Source: Myxococcota bacterium (lineage in GTDB: Bacteria > Myxococcota_A > Polyangia > Polyangiales > Houyiibacteriaceae). From it: a stretch of 59,494 nt of DNA. The position numbers and the translations under genes were made by a program. Where the stretch lies: contig JANQQS010000034.1 in NCBI GenBank assembly GCA_028284955.1, positions 1-59,494 on the forward strand. The letters are read 5' to 3'. Shown one piece after another: positions 41,280 to 50,040 of this stretch. The notes beneath the pieces are model-generated. The model was given only the letters and a program-made list of their open reading frames with translations. It made no database searches and was not told where the DNA came from. Each line of letters begins with the position of its first letter. Position 1 is the first letter of the stretch.

Positions 41280-43031
41280 ATGGACAAATCGCCTCCCCCG
41301 CCGCCTGGCCCCGCTGCCCCGGCAACCGAAGGCGGACCCCGAAGCCTAAACCGTTACAGCGCCCGCATCACACAAAACAAAGCCCAGGGCGCTTCGCAGG
41401 CGATGCTATACGCGACTGGCCTCACCGCCCAAGATATGGGTAAGGCGCAGGTCGGCATTTCGAGCGTTTGGTACGAAGGCAACTCGTGCAACATGCACTT
41501 GAACGAGCTCGCCGCCGAAGTGAAGGCCGGCGTCTCCGACGCAGGGCTGGTCGGCTTGCGGTTCAATACCGTCGGCGTGTCCGACGGGATGTCCATGGGC
41601 ACAGAGGGGATGTCGTTTTCGCTTCAGTCGCGCGATTTGATCGCCGATTCCATCGAAACGGTAATGAGCGCGCAGTGGTACGACGCCAACATTTCGCTGC
41701 CCGGATGCGACAAGAATATGCCCGGGTGTCTGATCGCGATGGGCCGCTTGAATCGTCCGGCGCTGATGGTCTACGGCGGCACCATCAAGCCTGGCAAGTG
41801 CGCGCGAACGCCCGGGGGGGACGCCGAAAACGTCGACGTAGTGTCGGCGTTTCAGTCCTACGGGGAATACCTCGCGGGCCGCATCGACGACGAGACGCGG
41901 CTGCGCATCATTCAGAGCGCCTGCCCGGGACCGGGCGCATGCGGCGGGATGTACACCGCGAACACCATGGCCTGTGCGATCGAAACGCTGGGCATGTCCC
42001 TGCCCTATTCGTCGTCGACACCGGCCGAAGACCCCGCCAAGCGCGAAGAATGCCGGCGCGCGGGTGCGGCGATGCGCAACCTGCTCGAGCGCGACCTCAA
42101 GCCGCGCGACATCATGACGCGAGAGGCATTCGAAAACGCCATCACCGTGACCATGGTGCTCGGGGGTTCGACCAACGCAGTGCTCCATTTGATTGCGATG
42201 GCCCGCTCTGTGAACGTCGACATTACGCTCGACGATTTTCAAACCATCGCCAACCGAACGCCTCTGCTCGCGGATATGAAACCGAGCGGTCGATTCGTGA
42301 TGAGCGATATCCATCAGGCTGGCGGCACCCCCGCGGTGCTCAAGATGTTGCTGGAACAGGGCATGCTGCACGGCGATTGCATGACCGTCACCGGCAAGAC
42401 GCTCGCCGAAAATCTACAGGACGCGCCCGCGCTCCGCAGCGGACAAGAAGTCGTGCGAAGCACGGACGCGCCCATCAAATCGACCGGGCATCTCACGATC
42501 CTACGCGGCAGCTTGGCCCCCGACGGCGCAGTGGCCAAGATCACGGGTAAAGAGGGCTTGCGATTCGCGGGCCCGGCGAAAGTCTTCGATCAAGAAGAGA
42601 GCATGCTCGCGGCGATGGAGCGCGGCGAAATCGAGAAGGGGCAAGTCATCGTCATCCGCTACGAAGGGCCCAAAGGCGGCCCTGGAATGCCGGAGATGCT
42701 TTCGCCCACGTCGGTCATCATGGGCGCGGGGCTTGGCCAAGACGTCGCGCTCATTACCGACGGTCGATTCAGCGGCGGATCGCACGGATTCATCATTGGT
42801 CACATCACTCCCGAGGCCCAAGAAGGGGGCCCCTTGGCACTGGTGAAAGATGGCGACCTCATTGAAATAGACGCCACGGAACGCTGCATCGATCTGAAGG
42901 TAGACGAAGCGGAACTTCGCCAGCGACGAGAATCTTGGTCCCCTCCGCCACTCAAAGCGGCGCGGGGCACCTTGGCGAAGTACATTCGCCTCGTCCGGCC
43001 TGCATCTGAAGGCTGTGTAACGGATGAATAG
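41280..43031 (+). CDS. ilvD: IlvD/Edd-family dehydratase (dihydroxy-acid dehydratase type)
   Basis: This protein of 583 residues starts at ATG 41280. It has the iron-sulfur cysteines of the family: [11 protein letters not shown] (C70), [11 protein letters not shown] (C143) and a third in [18 protein letters not shown]. Other family strings are [63 protein letters not shown] and [18 protein letters not shown]. IlvD makes 2-keto acids for valine, isoleucine and leucine; relatives dehydrate sugar acids such as arabinonate. Sequence looks like bona fide IlvD, but the sugar context leaves room for a sugar-acid role. Confidence 0.9.
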   Translation: MDKSPPPPPGPAAPATEGGPRSLNRYSARITQNKAQGASQAMLYATGLTAQDMGKAQVGISSVWYEGNSCNMHLNELAAEVKAGVSDAGLVGLRFNTVGVSDGMSMGTEGMSFSLQSRDLIADSIETVMSAQWYDANISLPGCDKNMPGCLIAMGRLNRPALMVYGGTIKPGKCARTPGGDAENVDVVSAFQSYGEYLAGRIDDETRLRIIQSACPGPGACGGMYTANTMACAIETLGMSLPYSSSTPAEDPAKREECRRAGAAMRNLLERDLKPRDIMTREAFENAITVTMVLGGSTNAVLHLIAMARSVNVDITLDDFQTIANRTPLLADMKPSGRFVMSDIHQAGGTPAVLKMLLEQGMLHGDCMTVTGKTLAENLQDAPALRSGQEVVRSTDAPIKSTGHLTILRGSLAPDGAVAKITGKEGLRFAGPAKVFDQEESMLAAMERGEIEKGQVIVIRYEGPKGGPGMPEMLSPTSVIMGAGLGQDVALITDGRFSGGSHGFIIGHITPEAQEGGPLALVKDGDLIEIDATERCIDLKVDEAELRQRRESWSPPPLKAARGTLAKYIRLVRPASEGCVTDE

Positions 43032-43036
43032 CCCGT

Positions 43037-43096
43037 GCGACTTAGATTCACGCGACACAGACTCTTGCGACACAGACACTTGCGATACAGGGAAGA
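43037..43096. repeat. 15-bp tandem repeat, about four copies, just after ilvD
   Basis: Units GCGACACAGACTCTT (43052-43066) and GCGACACAGACACTT (43067-43081) are flanked by degenerate copies on both sides. The array begins six bases after the ilvD stop codon. Confidence 0.8.
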
Positions 43097-43163
43097 CCAC
43101 AACTGAAAGAGCACCGCGACCGACCGGCGGGAAGGTTCGAATACGCGATAGGGGGATGGGACA

Positions 43164-44384
43164 ATGACTTTGCATGCGGCTTTGCCGGCGCCAGCGCGCG
43201 CCTTCAATCTCATCACCCGACCCTCGCGCCGATGGATGGTGCCGCTCGATCGATCGTCGACCCTGCATTGGGCAGAGGAAAAAACCGGGCTGACCGAAGC
43301 GGGCGATGCGAAGTTTTTCCGGTTTCTGGATACGTCGATCGAAGCGGTGAACGAAAACCGAGACCTTTCCGTCATCGGTCGCCTCGCCGCGCGGCGCGTT
43401 TTTCGCCAACACATCACCACCCGACTCCGTGCTCAGGCGTTGCTTCGCGAGCACCCCGAAATTCGAGACGTTCGAATCGAGCGCCCGATCTTCATCGTGG
43501 GGCTCTACCGAACCGGCACGACGTTTCTTCATAACCTCATGGCGCTCGACGAAAACCACCGCTCGCCGCGCGCCTGGGAACTCATTCAACCGCTACCCGT
43601 ACACTCCGCGCCGGACAAAGACTACGCCGAGCGCCACCGCGCCGGGGAGCGCTTCTTCGGGCTTCACCAACGCGTCATGCCCGACATGAAAAACGTGCAC
43701 TACGTGGGCCCAGACGACCCCGAAGAATGCTTCTTCCTGCTCGAAAACGAATGCGCATCGACGCTGCTCGTCAACACGTTCTACTGCCTGAACTACGGTC
43801 GCTGGCTATTCCACCAAGACCTGAGCCATGCCTACGAATCGCTCCGCACCTACTACCAGGTCATGGCGTGGAATAAGGCGCCGGAACAGTGGGTGATGAA
43901 ATGCCCCTTCCACGCGTGGAACCTCGATGCCTTGCTGCACGCGTTTCCCGACGCGCGCTTTGTATTCACGCATCGCCCAATCAAGAAGGCGCTCCCGAGC
44001 GTATGCAGCCTGTCGGCGAAAATCATATCTAAGTTCACCCATTCGTTTGATGTGAACGCGATCGGACGGTTTTGGCTGTCATCGTTTGAAGACGGAATCA
44101 TTCGCAGCCAGCGCGCACGCAGCCGAATGCCGGAGTCGCGGATTTTCGATCTCCGCTTGGGCGACCTATCGCAAGCGCCAGAGCCAACGCTTCGCAAACT
44201 CTATGACCATTTTGATCTGCGGTGGTCGCCGGGGCTGTCGAACGCGATTTCAACGCTTCCCAAAAAGCGCGGGGGACAGACCAGCGGAACTCGCCACGAC
44301 TACACCCCAGAAGACTTTGGTTTGCGAACCCACGAAATCGACGAGCGGTTCGCGGCCTACGAAGAACGTTTCGGGATTCGCTAG
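43164..44384 (+). CDS. Sulfotransferase-family protein
   Basis: This 406-residue protein has the 5'-phosphosulfate binding loop RPIFIVGLYRTGTTFLHNLMALD near 110-132, then WVMKCPFHAWNLDALLHAFPDARFVFTHRP with the conserved 3'-phosphate binding segment and a C-terminal HEIDERFAAYEERFG helix. Family members transfer sulfate from PAPS to sugars, lipids or proteins. It starts with ATG 43164. No PAPS-making genes are nearby. Acceptor unknown. Confidence 0.85.
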   Translation: MTLHAALPAPARAFNLITRPSRRWMVPLDRSSTLHWAEEKTGLTEAGDAKFFRFLDTSIEAVNENRDLSVIGRLAARRVFRQHITTRLRAQALLREHPEIRDVRIERPIFIVGLYRTGTTFLHNLMALDENHRSPRAWELIQPLPVHSAPDKDYAERHRAGERFFGLHQRVMPDMKNVHYVGPDDPEECFFLLENECASTLLVNTFYCLNYGRWLFHQDLSHAYESLRTYYQVMAWNKAPEQWVMKCPFHAWNLDALLHAFPDARFVFTHRPIKKALPSVCSLSAKIISKFTHSFDVNAIGRFWLSSFEDGIIRSQRARSRMPESRIFDLRLGDLSQAPEPTLRKLYDHFDLRWSPGLSNAISTLPKKRGGQTSGTRHDYTPEDFGLRTHEIDERFAAYEERFGIR

Positions 44385-44388
44385 ACGC

Positions 44389-44515
44389 TAGAGCAATGGC
44401 CTTTTGCCCTGATCGCGGCTTTCCTCCCCTGCTCGGCCAGCCGAAGTACCCGACGTACGTCGGCTGGCCTGCGCTGCCGGGGCGCTCGCGCTCAGACCAA
44501 AATTCCACTGCTCTA
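44389..44515. repeat. Nested inverted repeats after the sulfotransferase gene
   Basis: An outer pair (TAGAGCAATGG at 44389-44399 and its near-perfect complement at 44505-44515) encloses a perfect 10-bp pair (GGCCAGCCGA at 44435-44444 and its complement at 44460-44469). The inner hairpin could terminate the 43164 transcript, but it lacks a T-run. Confidence 0.6.
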
Positions 44516-44542
44516 TGGGATGCACCCCGAGCTGTAATTGAC

Positions 44543-44650
44543 CCATCTGTTCCGGAACGCCGCAGGAAGCGCCGAGGGAGTCCGTACCTGTTTGCGGCTC
44601 GTGCAAGCTTGGGGCTGACGTCGCGAGCCTAGAAAGCAAACAAACCTGCG
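44543..44650 (+). pseudogene. Four-helix-bundle gene remnant
   Basis: The frame reads HLFRNAAGSAEGVRTCLRLVQAWG and then TGA, an unmistakable copy of residues of the gene at base 1. The DNA then matches the 3' flank of that gene (CCTAGAAA ... AACCTGCGG), as if about 110 bases between two GGGGCT repeats had been deleted. The first half of the gene is missing. A Ser/Asp tract follows at once, as in the first copy. Confidence 0.8.
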
Positions 44651-44657
44651 GGAAGAC

Positions 44658-44838
44658 GCATCTGACACCGACACAGACGCCGACGCCGAATCAGATGCTG
44701 AACCAGATTCTGCGTCCGCATCTGCATCGGAATCGGGATCTCCCTCGGCGTCTGATTCTGAATCAGCATCGGCGTCTGCGTCAGCCTCAGAATCATATCC
44801 CGCCTCTGGGTCGGGCTCGGCTTCGGCGCTCGCTTCGA
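44658..44838. repeat. Second Ser/Asp/Ala-coding simple repeat tract
   Basis: About 180 bp homologous in composition and partly in order to 674-868 (both start TCTGACAC and end GGCTCGGCTTC near the gene stop). It fills the space up to the stop codon of the minus-strand histidine kinase at 44841. Read on the minus strand it begins Ala-Ser-Ala-Glu-Ala-Glu-Pro-Asp, like the first tract. Confidence 0.75.
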
Positions 44839-44840
44839 CT

Positions 44841-46883
44841 TCAGTTTTCGTGAGAGTCGTCTGCGCCCGTGGCGTTTTGGATGGCGGCGAGGAGTCGGTC
44901 TGCGGCGACGGGTTTTTGGAGGGTTCCCGCGAGCTTTGCGCCCTTGAACCGCGTTAGGAGCTCTCCTTCACTGAAACCGCTCATCAGGACTACGGGAATG
45001 TGTTCGCTGATGCCGCGGAGCTCTTCAAGAACTTCTTCTCCGCTGCGTTTGGGCATGCTGACATCAAGGAGCACGCAGTCGAACGATTGCGTTTGCTCGC
45101 GGAAGACATCGACCGCCTGCTGACCATCGGCTGCTTCGACGACATCGAAGCCGTGGTGCTTGAGTCGGCGGGACAAGATGGCGCGAAGCGGCGCTTCGTC
45201 ATCGACAACGAGGACGCGTGCGCGAGCCGAGGCGGCCGCGATTGCCGCGATGGATTCGCGCTTCTTGGCCGTGGGGATGGTCGGGAGCGCAATGGTGAAG
45301 GTGGTCCCTTCGCCCTTTTTGCTGTCGAGCTGAATCACACCGCAATGTTTGGCGATGATGCCTTTGGCGGCGGACAGACCTAAGCCGCGACCGGTGAACT
45401 TGGTGGTAAAAAACGGATCAAAGATTCGCGCGATGGTTTCCGCATCCATGCCCGAACCCGTGTCGCGCACGGTGATCCGGACGTATTCTCCAGCGGGAAG
45501 GTCAGCTTGCGGATCGAGTCGCCGGAGCGCTTTTGTGTCGTAGTAGGCGAGTTCGGAACCGACGACGATTTGGCCTTCGCCGTCGTTGAGCGCGTCGGCG
45601 GCGTTGGTCACGAGGTTCATGACTACTTGAAGAAGCTGATTCTCGTCGCCCTCGACGTATATCGGGCTGTCATGCAGCGAATACTCGAGCGTAGCTTTTT
45701 TGGGCACCGCAGCGAACACCAGACAGCTTAGTTCACGAATGAGCGCGCCGACTTCGATGCGCGATGTTTTGAGCGAGCCACGACCCGCGTAGGCGAGCAT
45801 TTGCTGGCAGAACTCGCCCGCGCGCCGGCTTGCTTCGATGATGCTGCTCAGCATCTCGACGACTTCCGATTCTGGAGGGACAACCTCGGAAGCGAACTCT
45901 GCGTTGGCGAGGATCGTTGCGAGTACGTTGTTGAAGTCGTGCGCGACGCCTCCGGCCAGTACGCCCAATGCTTCCATTTTTGCCGCTTGTCGGAGCTGCT
46001 CTTCGAGCTCGAGTTCGCGCTTTCGTTTTTCGCGCAGCGCCTCCTCGGCGCGACCTCGTTCCACCGCGAGACCGGTCATGCGCGCAGCCGCGCGAAGTCG
46101 CCCCAGCTGTTCGTCGGTTGGGGTGCGGGGTTCGGGGGCATAGAGCGCGAGGGCTCCGAGCACGTTGCCGCTGGTGCTCACGAAGGGGTGGGACCAGCAT
46201 GCCGCGACGCCGGCTTTCTCGGCGAGTACGGCGAATGGTCTCCAGAGGGGGTCGGCTTGGATGTCCTCCACGATGACGGGAACGTTCCAGTAGATGGCGG
46301 TGCCACACGAACCCACCGTGGGCCCTACTGCGTAGCCGTCGATGGCCGCATTGTATTCGTCGGGCAAGCTCGGACCCGCACCACTCACGAAGCGTCCGTC
46401 CGAAACGAGCAAGATAGAACACTTGTACCCAGGATTCTGCTCCTCCACGATTCGCGCAATCATCTCGAGTGTGCCGCGAACCGTGGCTTCCTCTTTGCTG
46501 CCTGCCCCCGGAAACTCGGTGTGCTTGGTGCGTCGAGCGAATCGCCCGAGCACCATGGATTCGTTTTCTTGCTCGGTGATTTGAATGTCGATCGGAACCA
46601 GCGACCCGTCGCGCGTTCGATGGCGGACCCGGCAGCGTCCCTCGCCGTCGTTGATCGCTGCTTGGACGAGCGCATGGTCTTCCGGGTCAACCCAGTGGAG
46701 AAAATGTTCCGTGGCGAGCTCCGTCGCGTCGTAGCCGGTTCGGTCGCGAAATGCGGGGTTTGTGCGTACGAATCCGCCTGCATTCGCGGCCCGAACGATC
46801 ATCGGCGGATTGACCGATTCGCCCGCACCTTCGTACACGGTGGAGACAGAATTCGTCGCCGCGGGCGCCTGAATAGATGTCAT
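44841..46883 (-). CDS. Hybrid sensor histidine kinase (PAS-GAF-HisKA-HATPase-REC)
   Basis: This 680-residue protein has a PAS domain (about 25-115), a GAF-like domain (about 130-275: GSCGTAIYWNVPVIVEDIQADPLW), a coiled coil (275-305) and the H-box GVLAGGVAHDFNNVLATIL with His 315. The ATPase boxes follow (NLVTNAADAL, DTGSGMD, GRGLGLSAAKGI), then a receiver domain with DD 561-562 and phosphoacceptor Asp 607 (VLLDVSMPKRSGEE). No membrane segment is seen, so it is likely a cytoplasmic sensor using GAF or PAS ligands. It has no receiver-only partner nearby. Its stop abuts a Ser/Asp repeat tract. Confidence 0.93.
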   Translation of the reverse strand: MTSIQAPAATNSVSTVYEGAGESVNPPMIVRAANAGGFVRTNPAFRDRTGYDATELATEHFLHWVDPEDHALVQAAINDGEGRCRVRHRTRDGSLVPIDIQITEQENESMVLGRFARRTKHTEFPGAGSKEEATVRGTLEMIARIVEEQNPGYKCSILLVSDGRFVSGAGPSLPDEYNAAIDGYAVGPTVGSCGTAIYWNVPVIVEDIQADPLWRPFAVLAEKAGVAACWSHPFVSTSGNVLGALALYAPEPRTPTDEQLGRLRAAARMTGLAVERGRAEEALREKRKRELELEEQLRQAAKMEALGVLAGGVAHDFNNVLATILANAEFASEVVPPESEVVEMLSSIIEASRRAGEFCQQMLAYAGRGSLKTSRIEVGALIRELSCLVFAAVPKKATLEYSLHDSPIYVEGDENQLLQVVMNLVTNAADALNDGEGQIVVGSELAYYDTKALRRLDPQADLPAGEYVRITVRDTGSGMDAETIARIFDPFFTTKFTGRGLGLSAAKGIIAKHCGVIQLDSKKGEGTTFTIALPTIPTAKKRESIAAIAAASARARVLVVDDEAPLRAILSRRLKHHGFDVVEAADGQQAVDVFREQTQSFDCVLLDVSMPKRSGEEVLEELRGISEHIPVVLMSGFSEGELLTRFKGAKLAGTLQKPVAADRLLAAIQNATGADDSHEN

Positions 46884-46945
46884 GAAGCAATTATCGGCGG
46901 ATTGTCGTTTTCTTTTAGAGACTTGCTACTCTAGTTGGCTACGTT

Positions 46946-48202
46946 GTGAAAAGAGTCCAAACCGGCTGTTGGCGGAGATTGTTGGTTCGGTGGACGGCGC
47001 CGGCGGTTGTCGTGTTGGGTGCCGCATGCAGCGACGCTCAGCAATCGCCATCTTCAGCACCCCCTGCGCCTGAGAATCGCTCAGGGGACGGATCCACCGG
47101 GCAGCCATCGCCCGAGGATCGCTCGGCGGATGACCTGGGCGCGGCGGGCGAAGTTCTGCGATCGATAGACCGTTCGGTTCTGTTGCTGATCGGTGAGGAC
47201 GCTGCGCGGGCGAGCACCGCCAGCGGGATTCCAACGGACGACCGGGGTCTCATCGGACGGAATCAGCAGTGGGGCGAGATGTATTCAGCCCGCTTCCAAC
47301 TCGGCGCTGGCCTGGCGCTCCGAATGTCTCTCGCGCTGGACGATCTCCCGCGGGCTACCTCAGCGTGGTTGGCGATCGAAGCGGGTGTTTCTTCTATCGA
47401 AGAGAGCGGTCGTTTGCCGAGCAGCGCGCCCGATGAAGTGTTGATGGGGCGCGTGCCGAGCGAGGCTGACGTGGCGAGCGGGGCGGCGTTTTTTCTGGGC
47501 GACGCATGCGCGGCGGTGCTCGCCTTGAGCACATTTGGTGACGCGGAATCAGTGGCATCGACCGAGCGCCGCGACGCAGTAGTCGAAAAGCTCGGGCGCG
47601 CAGTCGCCTGGCTGATGACCCAGCGAGAGCAGCTTGAACGAGTGGATGCGCGCGCGCCGAATCGTCTTTTTCACGATGCGACCGCCTATCAGGCGTGCGG
47701 AGAGCTTGTGGACAACTCCGCCGCGAAAGAGCTCGCCACCGTGTTCGCCGACCTCGCTCGCGTCCAATATGATTCCGCGGGGTTCTTCGTCGAACGGAAC
47801 GGTTCCGATACGAACTACCAAGCAGTCAATGTCGTGCAGGCGATCGAGTTGATTCTGGCGGGACACCGCACGCACGAAACCGAATTGCGCGTTCAAATCG
47901 CTGAGGCGACCGAGTGGATGGCGACCAAAACAGATTCTACGGGAGCCGTGGATTCGAGTGACAACACGCGTAGCTGCGGCGGCTGCGAAGTCTTTTTACC
48001 CGGAGATCCACCCAAACAACTAGGGCCCACGGTGTGGCTGCGAGGGCTTAGCTACGGCGCCGTCTTCGAGGACCGCGAATCCGTTAGAAACGCGGTCCCT
48101 CGCTTTATTCGCTGGGTCGAATCTGACCCAAGCACGTCATGCTACGGACGCGACTCGACCGGCGCGCTGCAGCCGCAGGATCCGTCGACGCTTTGTTCTT
48201 AG
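46946..48202 (+). CDS. Hypothetical lipoprotein
   Basis: This protein of 418 residues starts at GTG 46946 with signal peptide PAVVVLGAAC. After a Pro/Ser-rich linker it has a mostly helical body: IEAGVSSIEESG, GAAFFLGDACAAVLALS, FHDATAYQACGELVDN, YQAVNVVQAIELILAGH, CGGCEVFLPGDPPKQLGPTVWLRGLSYGAVF. The repeated helix-turn pattern suggests an alpha/alpha toroid, as in some polysaccharide lyases and glycosidases, but no catalytic motif is clear. It is divergent from the histidine kinase with a 62-base gap and may be controlled by it. Confidence 0.6.
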   Translation: MKRVQTGCWRRLLVRWTAPAVVVLGAACSDAQQSPSSAPPAPENRSGDGSTGQPSPEDRSADDLGAAGEVLRSIDRSVLLLIGEDAARASTASGIPTDDRGLIGRNQQWGEMYSARFQLGAGLALRMSLALDDLPRATSAWLAIEAGVSSIEESGRLPSSAPDEVLMGRVPSEADVASGAAFFLGDACAAVLALSTFGDAESVASTERRDAVVEKLGRAVAWLMTQREQLERVDARAPNRLFHDATAYQACGELVDNSAAKELATVFADLARVQYDSAGFFVERNGSDTNYQAVNVVQAIELILAGHRTHETELRVQIAEATEWMATKTDSTGAVDSSDNTRSCGGCEVFLPGDPPKQLGPTVWLRGLSYGAVFEDRESVRNAVPRFIRWVESDPSTSCYGRDSTGALQPQDPSTLCS

Positions 48203-48259
48203 CGCTGGGGGACCCTAGCGTTTGGGTCCCTGCGTTCGGTCTCTGGCGCCGTAAATCGG

Positions 48260-48928
48260 CTACTGGGGTTTGGTCGCTACGACGAAGGCTGTTGTTTTGC
48301 TTGCGCCCACGTCCAAGGTGGAGGCGTTGGCGAATCCTGCGTGCTGCATTTCCTCGAGCAGTTCTGCGACGCGAATTCGCCAGACGGCGGGCGCTTTTCC
48401 GAACCAGCGCATGACTGCGATCATGATTCCGTAGGGTACGAGGGAGTCTCCGAGGCAGGGGGTTGAGGAAACGAAGACGCCTCCAGGTTTGAGGAGCGAG
48501 AAGATTTGGTCGAGGGTGGCGCTTCGACGTTTGATGAGATGGATCACGTTGTAGGCGCAGATCATATCGAATCCGCCGCCTTGGACCGACGCGAAGTCAG
48601 GCATCGCGCCAGAGCGTTGAAGTGTGGGCGCATCATCGAGCGTCGCGTTGTGGAAGGCGACGTTTTCGACGTGCTGAGTTTGCGCTTTTTGGTTCGCGAT
48701 ACGGATCATTTCGCTCGAGAGATCGAGGGCGTGTACCTGAGAGACGCGCGGCGCGAGTTCGAGGGCGAGGGAGCCGGTGCCGCAGCCGATATCGAGCACG
48801 ACGTCGGTAGGTCGAAGGCGCGCTTTGGTGAGTTCTAGCTTTCGTTCGTATGCCGCGACGTTGGATACGGGCTTTTTGGCGTATCGCTCGGCGATGCCGT
48901 TCCAGAACTGAATGTCGGTATTCGTCAT
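48260..48928 (-). CDS. Class I SAM-dependent methyltransferase
   Basis: This 222-residue enzyme shows WNGIAERYAKKPVSNVAAYERKLE, motif I VVLDIGCGTGSLALELA, HALDLSSEMIRIAN, MICAYNVIHLI and LLKPGGVFVSSTPCLGDS. This is the small Methyltransf_11/25 type. The substrate is not apparent. It lies downstream of the LysR gene on the same strand, with a 114-base gap that could hold its own promoter. Confidence 0.85.
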   Translation of the reverse strand: MTNTDIQFWNGIAERYAKKPVSNVAAYERKLELTKARLRPTDVVLDIGCGTGSLALELAPRVSQVHALDLSSEMIRIANQKAQTQHVENVAFHNATLDDAPTLQRSGAMPDFASVQGGGFDMICAYNVIHLIKRRSATLDQIFSLLKPGGVFVSSTPCLGDSLVPYGIMIAVMRWFGKAPAVWRIRVAELLEEMQHAGFANASTLDVGASKTTAFVVATKPQ

Positions 48929-49042
48929 GGGTTGTCCTTTTCTCGTGGGCGCGTGGTCGCCTGTTTTAGATGTGTACGGTGAAACCTGGCGGCGTGCGCG
49001 GTGTGAATTTGGGACGCTGGGGCGCGCGTTTGGTCCACAGCC

Positions 49043-49942
49043 TCAGACGCTCGCGGGAGAATCACCTCGAAACAGCGATTCGCGGCGTTGCAACGCGCGG
49101 CTGATGGATTGGCGGACGGATTGAAAACGCGCGGTGTCGCGGAGGTCGGGATGGCAAAGCAGCCAGAGGTCCGCGAGGTGACGAATATCCGGTTTTTCGA
49201 GTCTTCGGAGCGCGGGGTCTCTATCGCCCACGTAGCAGGGCAGAGTTGCGATGCCCATTCCCTCGCGAACCGCCTGGGTCATCAGCGCGAGCGAGGAGAA
49301 CGCGCCCCACGGCGGCACATCGGGATAGCTCGAGGCCGCGATTAAGAGCTCGACATGCTTGCGTTCGTCGAACGCGATCCAGCGCGGCGATGTGCCCTTT
49401 CGTTCAGGGTCGAGACGTTCGGCGTGAGCCATGGCTACGTAGTTCGCGCACACCACAGGTACAAGTCGACGACCAATCAAGTGTTCGGGCGGCATCGCGC
49501 CCGCAGCCAGCGTGCGCACGGCGATGTCGGCTTCGCGCTTCGAGAGATCGAACGACCGACTATCGTTCGTGATGCAGATTTCGATATCGGGGTAGGTGCG
49601 GCAGAAGCTGGCGAGCTCCTCAATCATGATCTCCGAGACGTATTCGTCGCAACAGGTGAGCGAAACCGCGCCGGAAAGTCGTTCGTCCTGTCCTACGACG
49701 CCGCGTTCAAGAGCGGACATTTCCCGCTCGATGCGCTCCGCGCCGGGCAGCATATCGCGCCCCGCGTCGGTTAGCGTGTAGCCATCGCGGGTTCGATCAA
49801 AGAGCCGGGTGGCAAGCTGCGCTTCGAGCGCTTCGACCCGCCGCGCTACGGTGGAATGGCTTACGCCGAGCGATGCTCCAGCCGCGCGCACCGAACCCAG
49901 GCGGGCTAGGGCGAGTACGTATCGAACGTCGTTCCAATCCAT
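49043..49942 (-). CDS. LysR-family transcriptional regulator
   Basis: From ATG 49942 the protein has 299 residues. It has an N-terminal winged HTH (MDWNDVRYVLALARLGSVRAAGASLGVSHSTVARRVEALEAQL) and a LysR substrate domain with SLTCCDEYVSEIMIEELASF and MTQAVREGMGIATLPCYVGD. The pattern fits the LysR subgroup whose domain starts WNDxRYFLA. A longer in-frame ATG at 50035 has no domain support. It is divergent from the metalloprotease gene 50041 with 98 bases between. Its target is unknown. Confidence 0.9.
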   Translation of the reverse strand: MDWNDVRYVLALARLGSVRAAGASLGVSHSTVARRVEALEAQLATRLFDRTRDGYTLTDAGRDMLPGAERIEREMSALERGVVGQDERLSGAVSLTCCDEYVSEIMIEELASFCRTYPDIEICITNDSRSFDLSKREADIAVRTLAAGAMPPEHLIGRRLVPVVCANYVAMAHAERLDPERKGTSPRWIAFDERKHVELLIAASSYPDVPPWGAFSSLALMTQAVREGMGIATLPCYVGDRDPALRRLEKPDIRHLADLWLLCHPDLRDTARFQSVRQSISRALQRRESLFRGDSPASV

Positions 49943-50040
49943 GGCCTTAGAATATCGCACTGGCGACGAAGGAGAGTCGAATCCGCGGCATTCGACGCCT
50001 TCATGGGTGAACAGGCACCAATATTGCTTGCTCACGCATC

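Noticed and set aside
45801-46934. Long plus-strand open frame opposite the histidine kinase
   Set aside because: It is antisense to a gene with complete kinase motifs; its own translation has no recognisable domain and reflects GC-rich codon bias.
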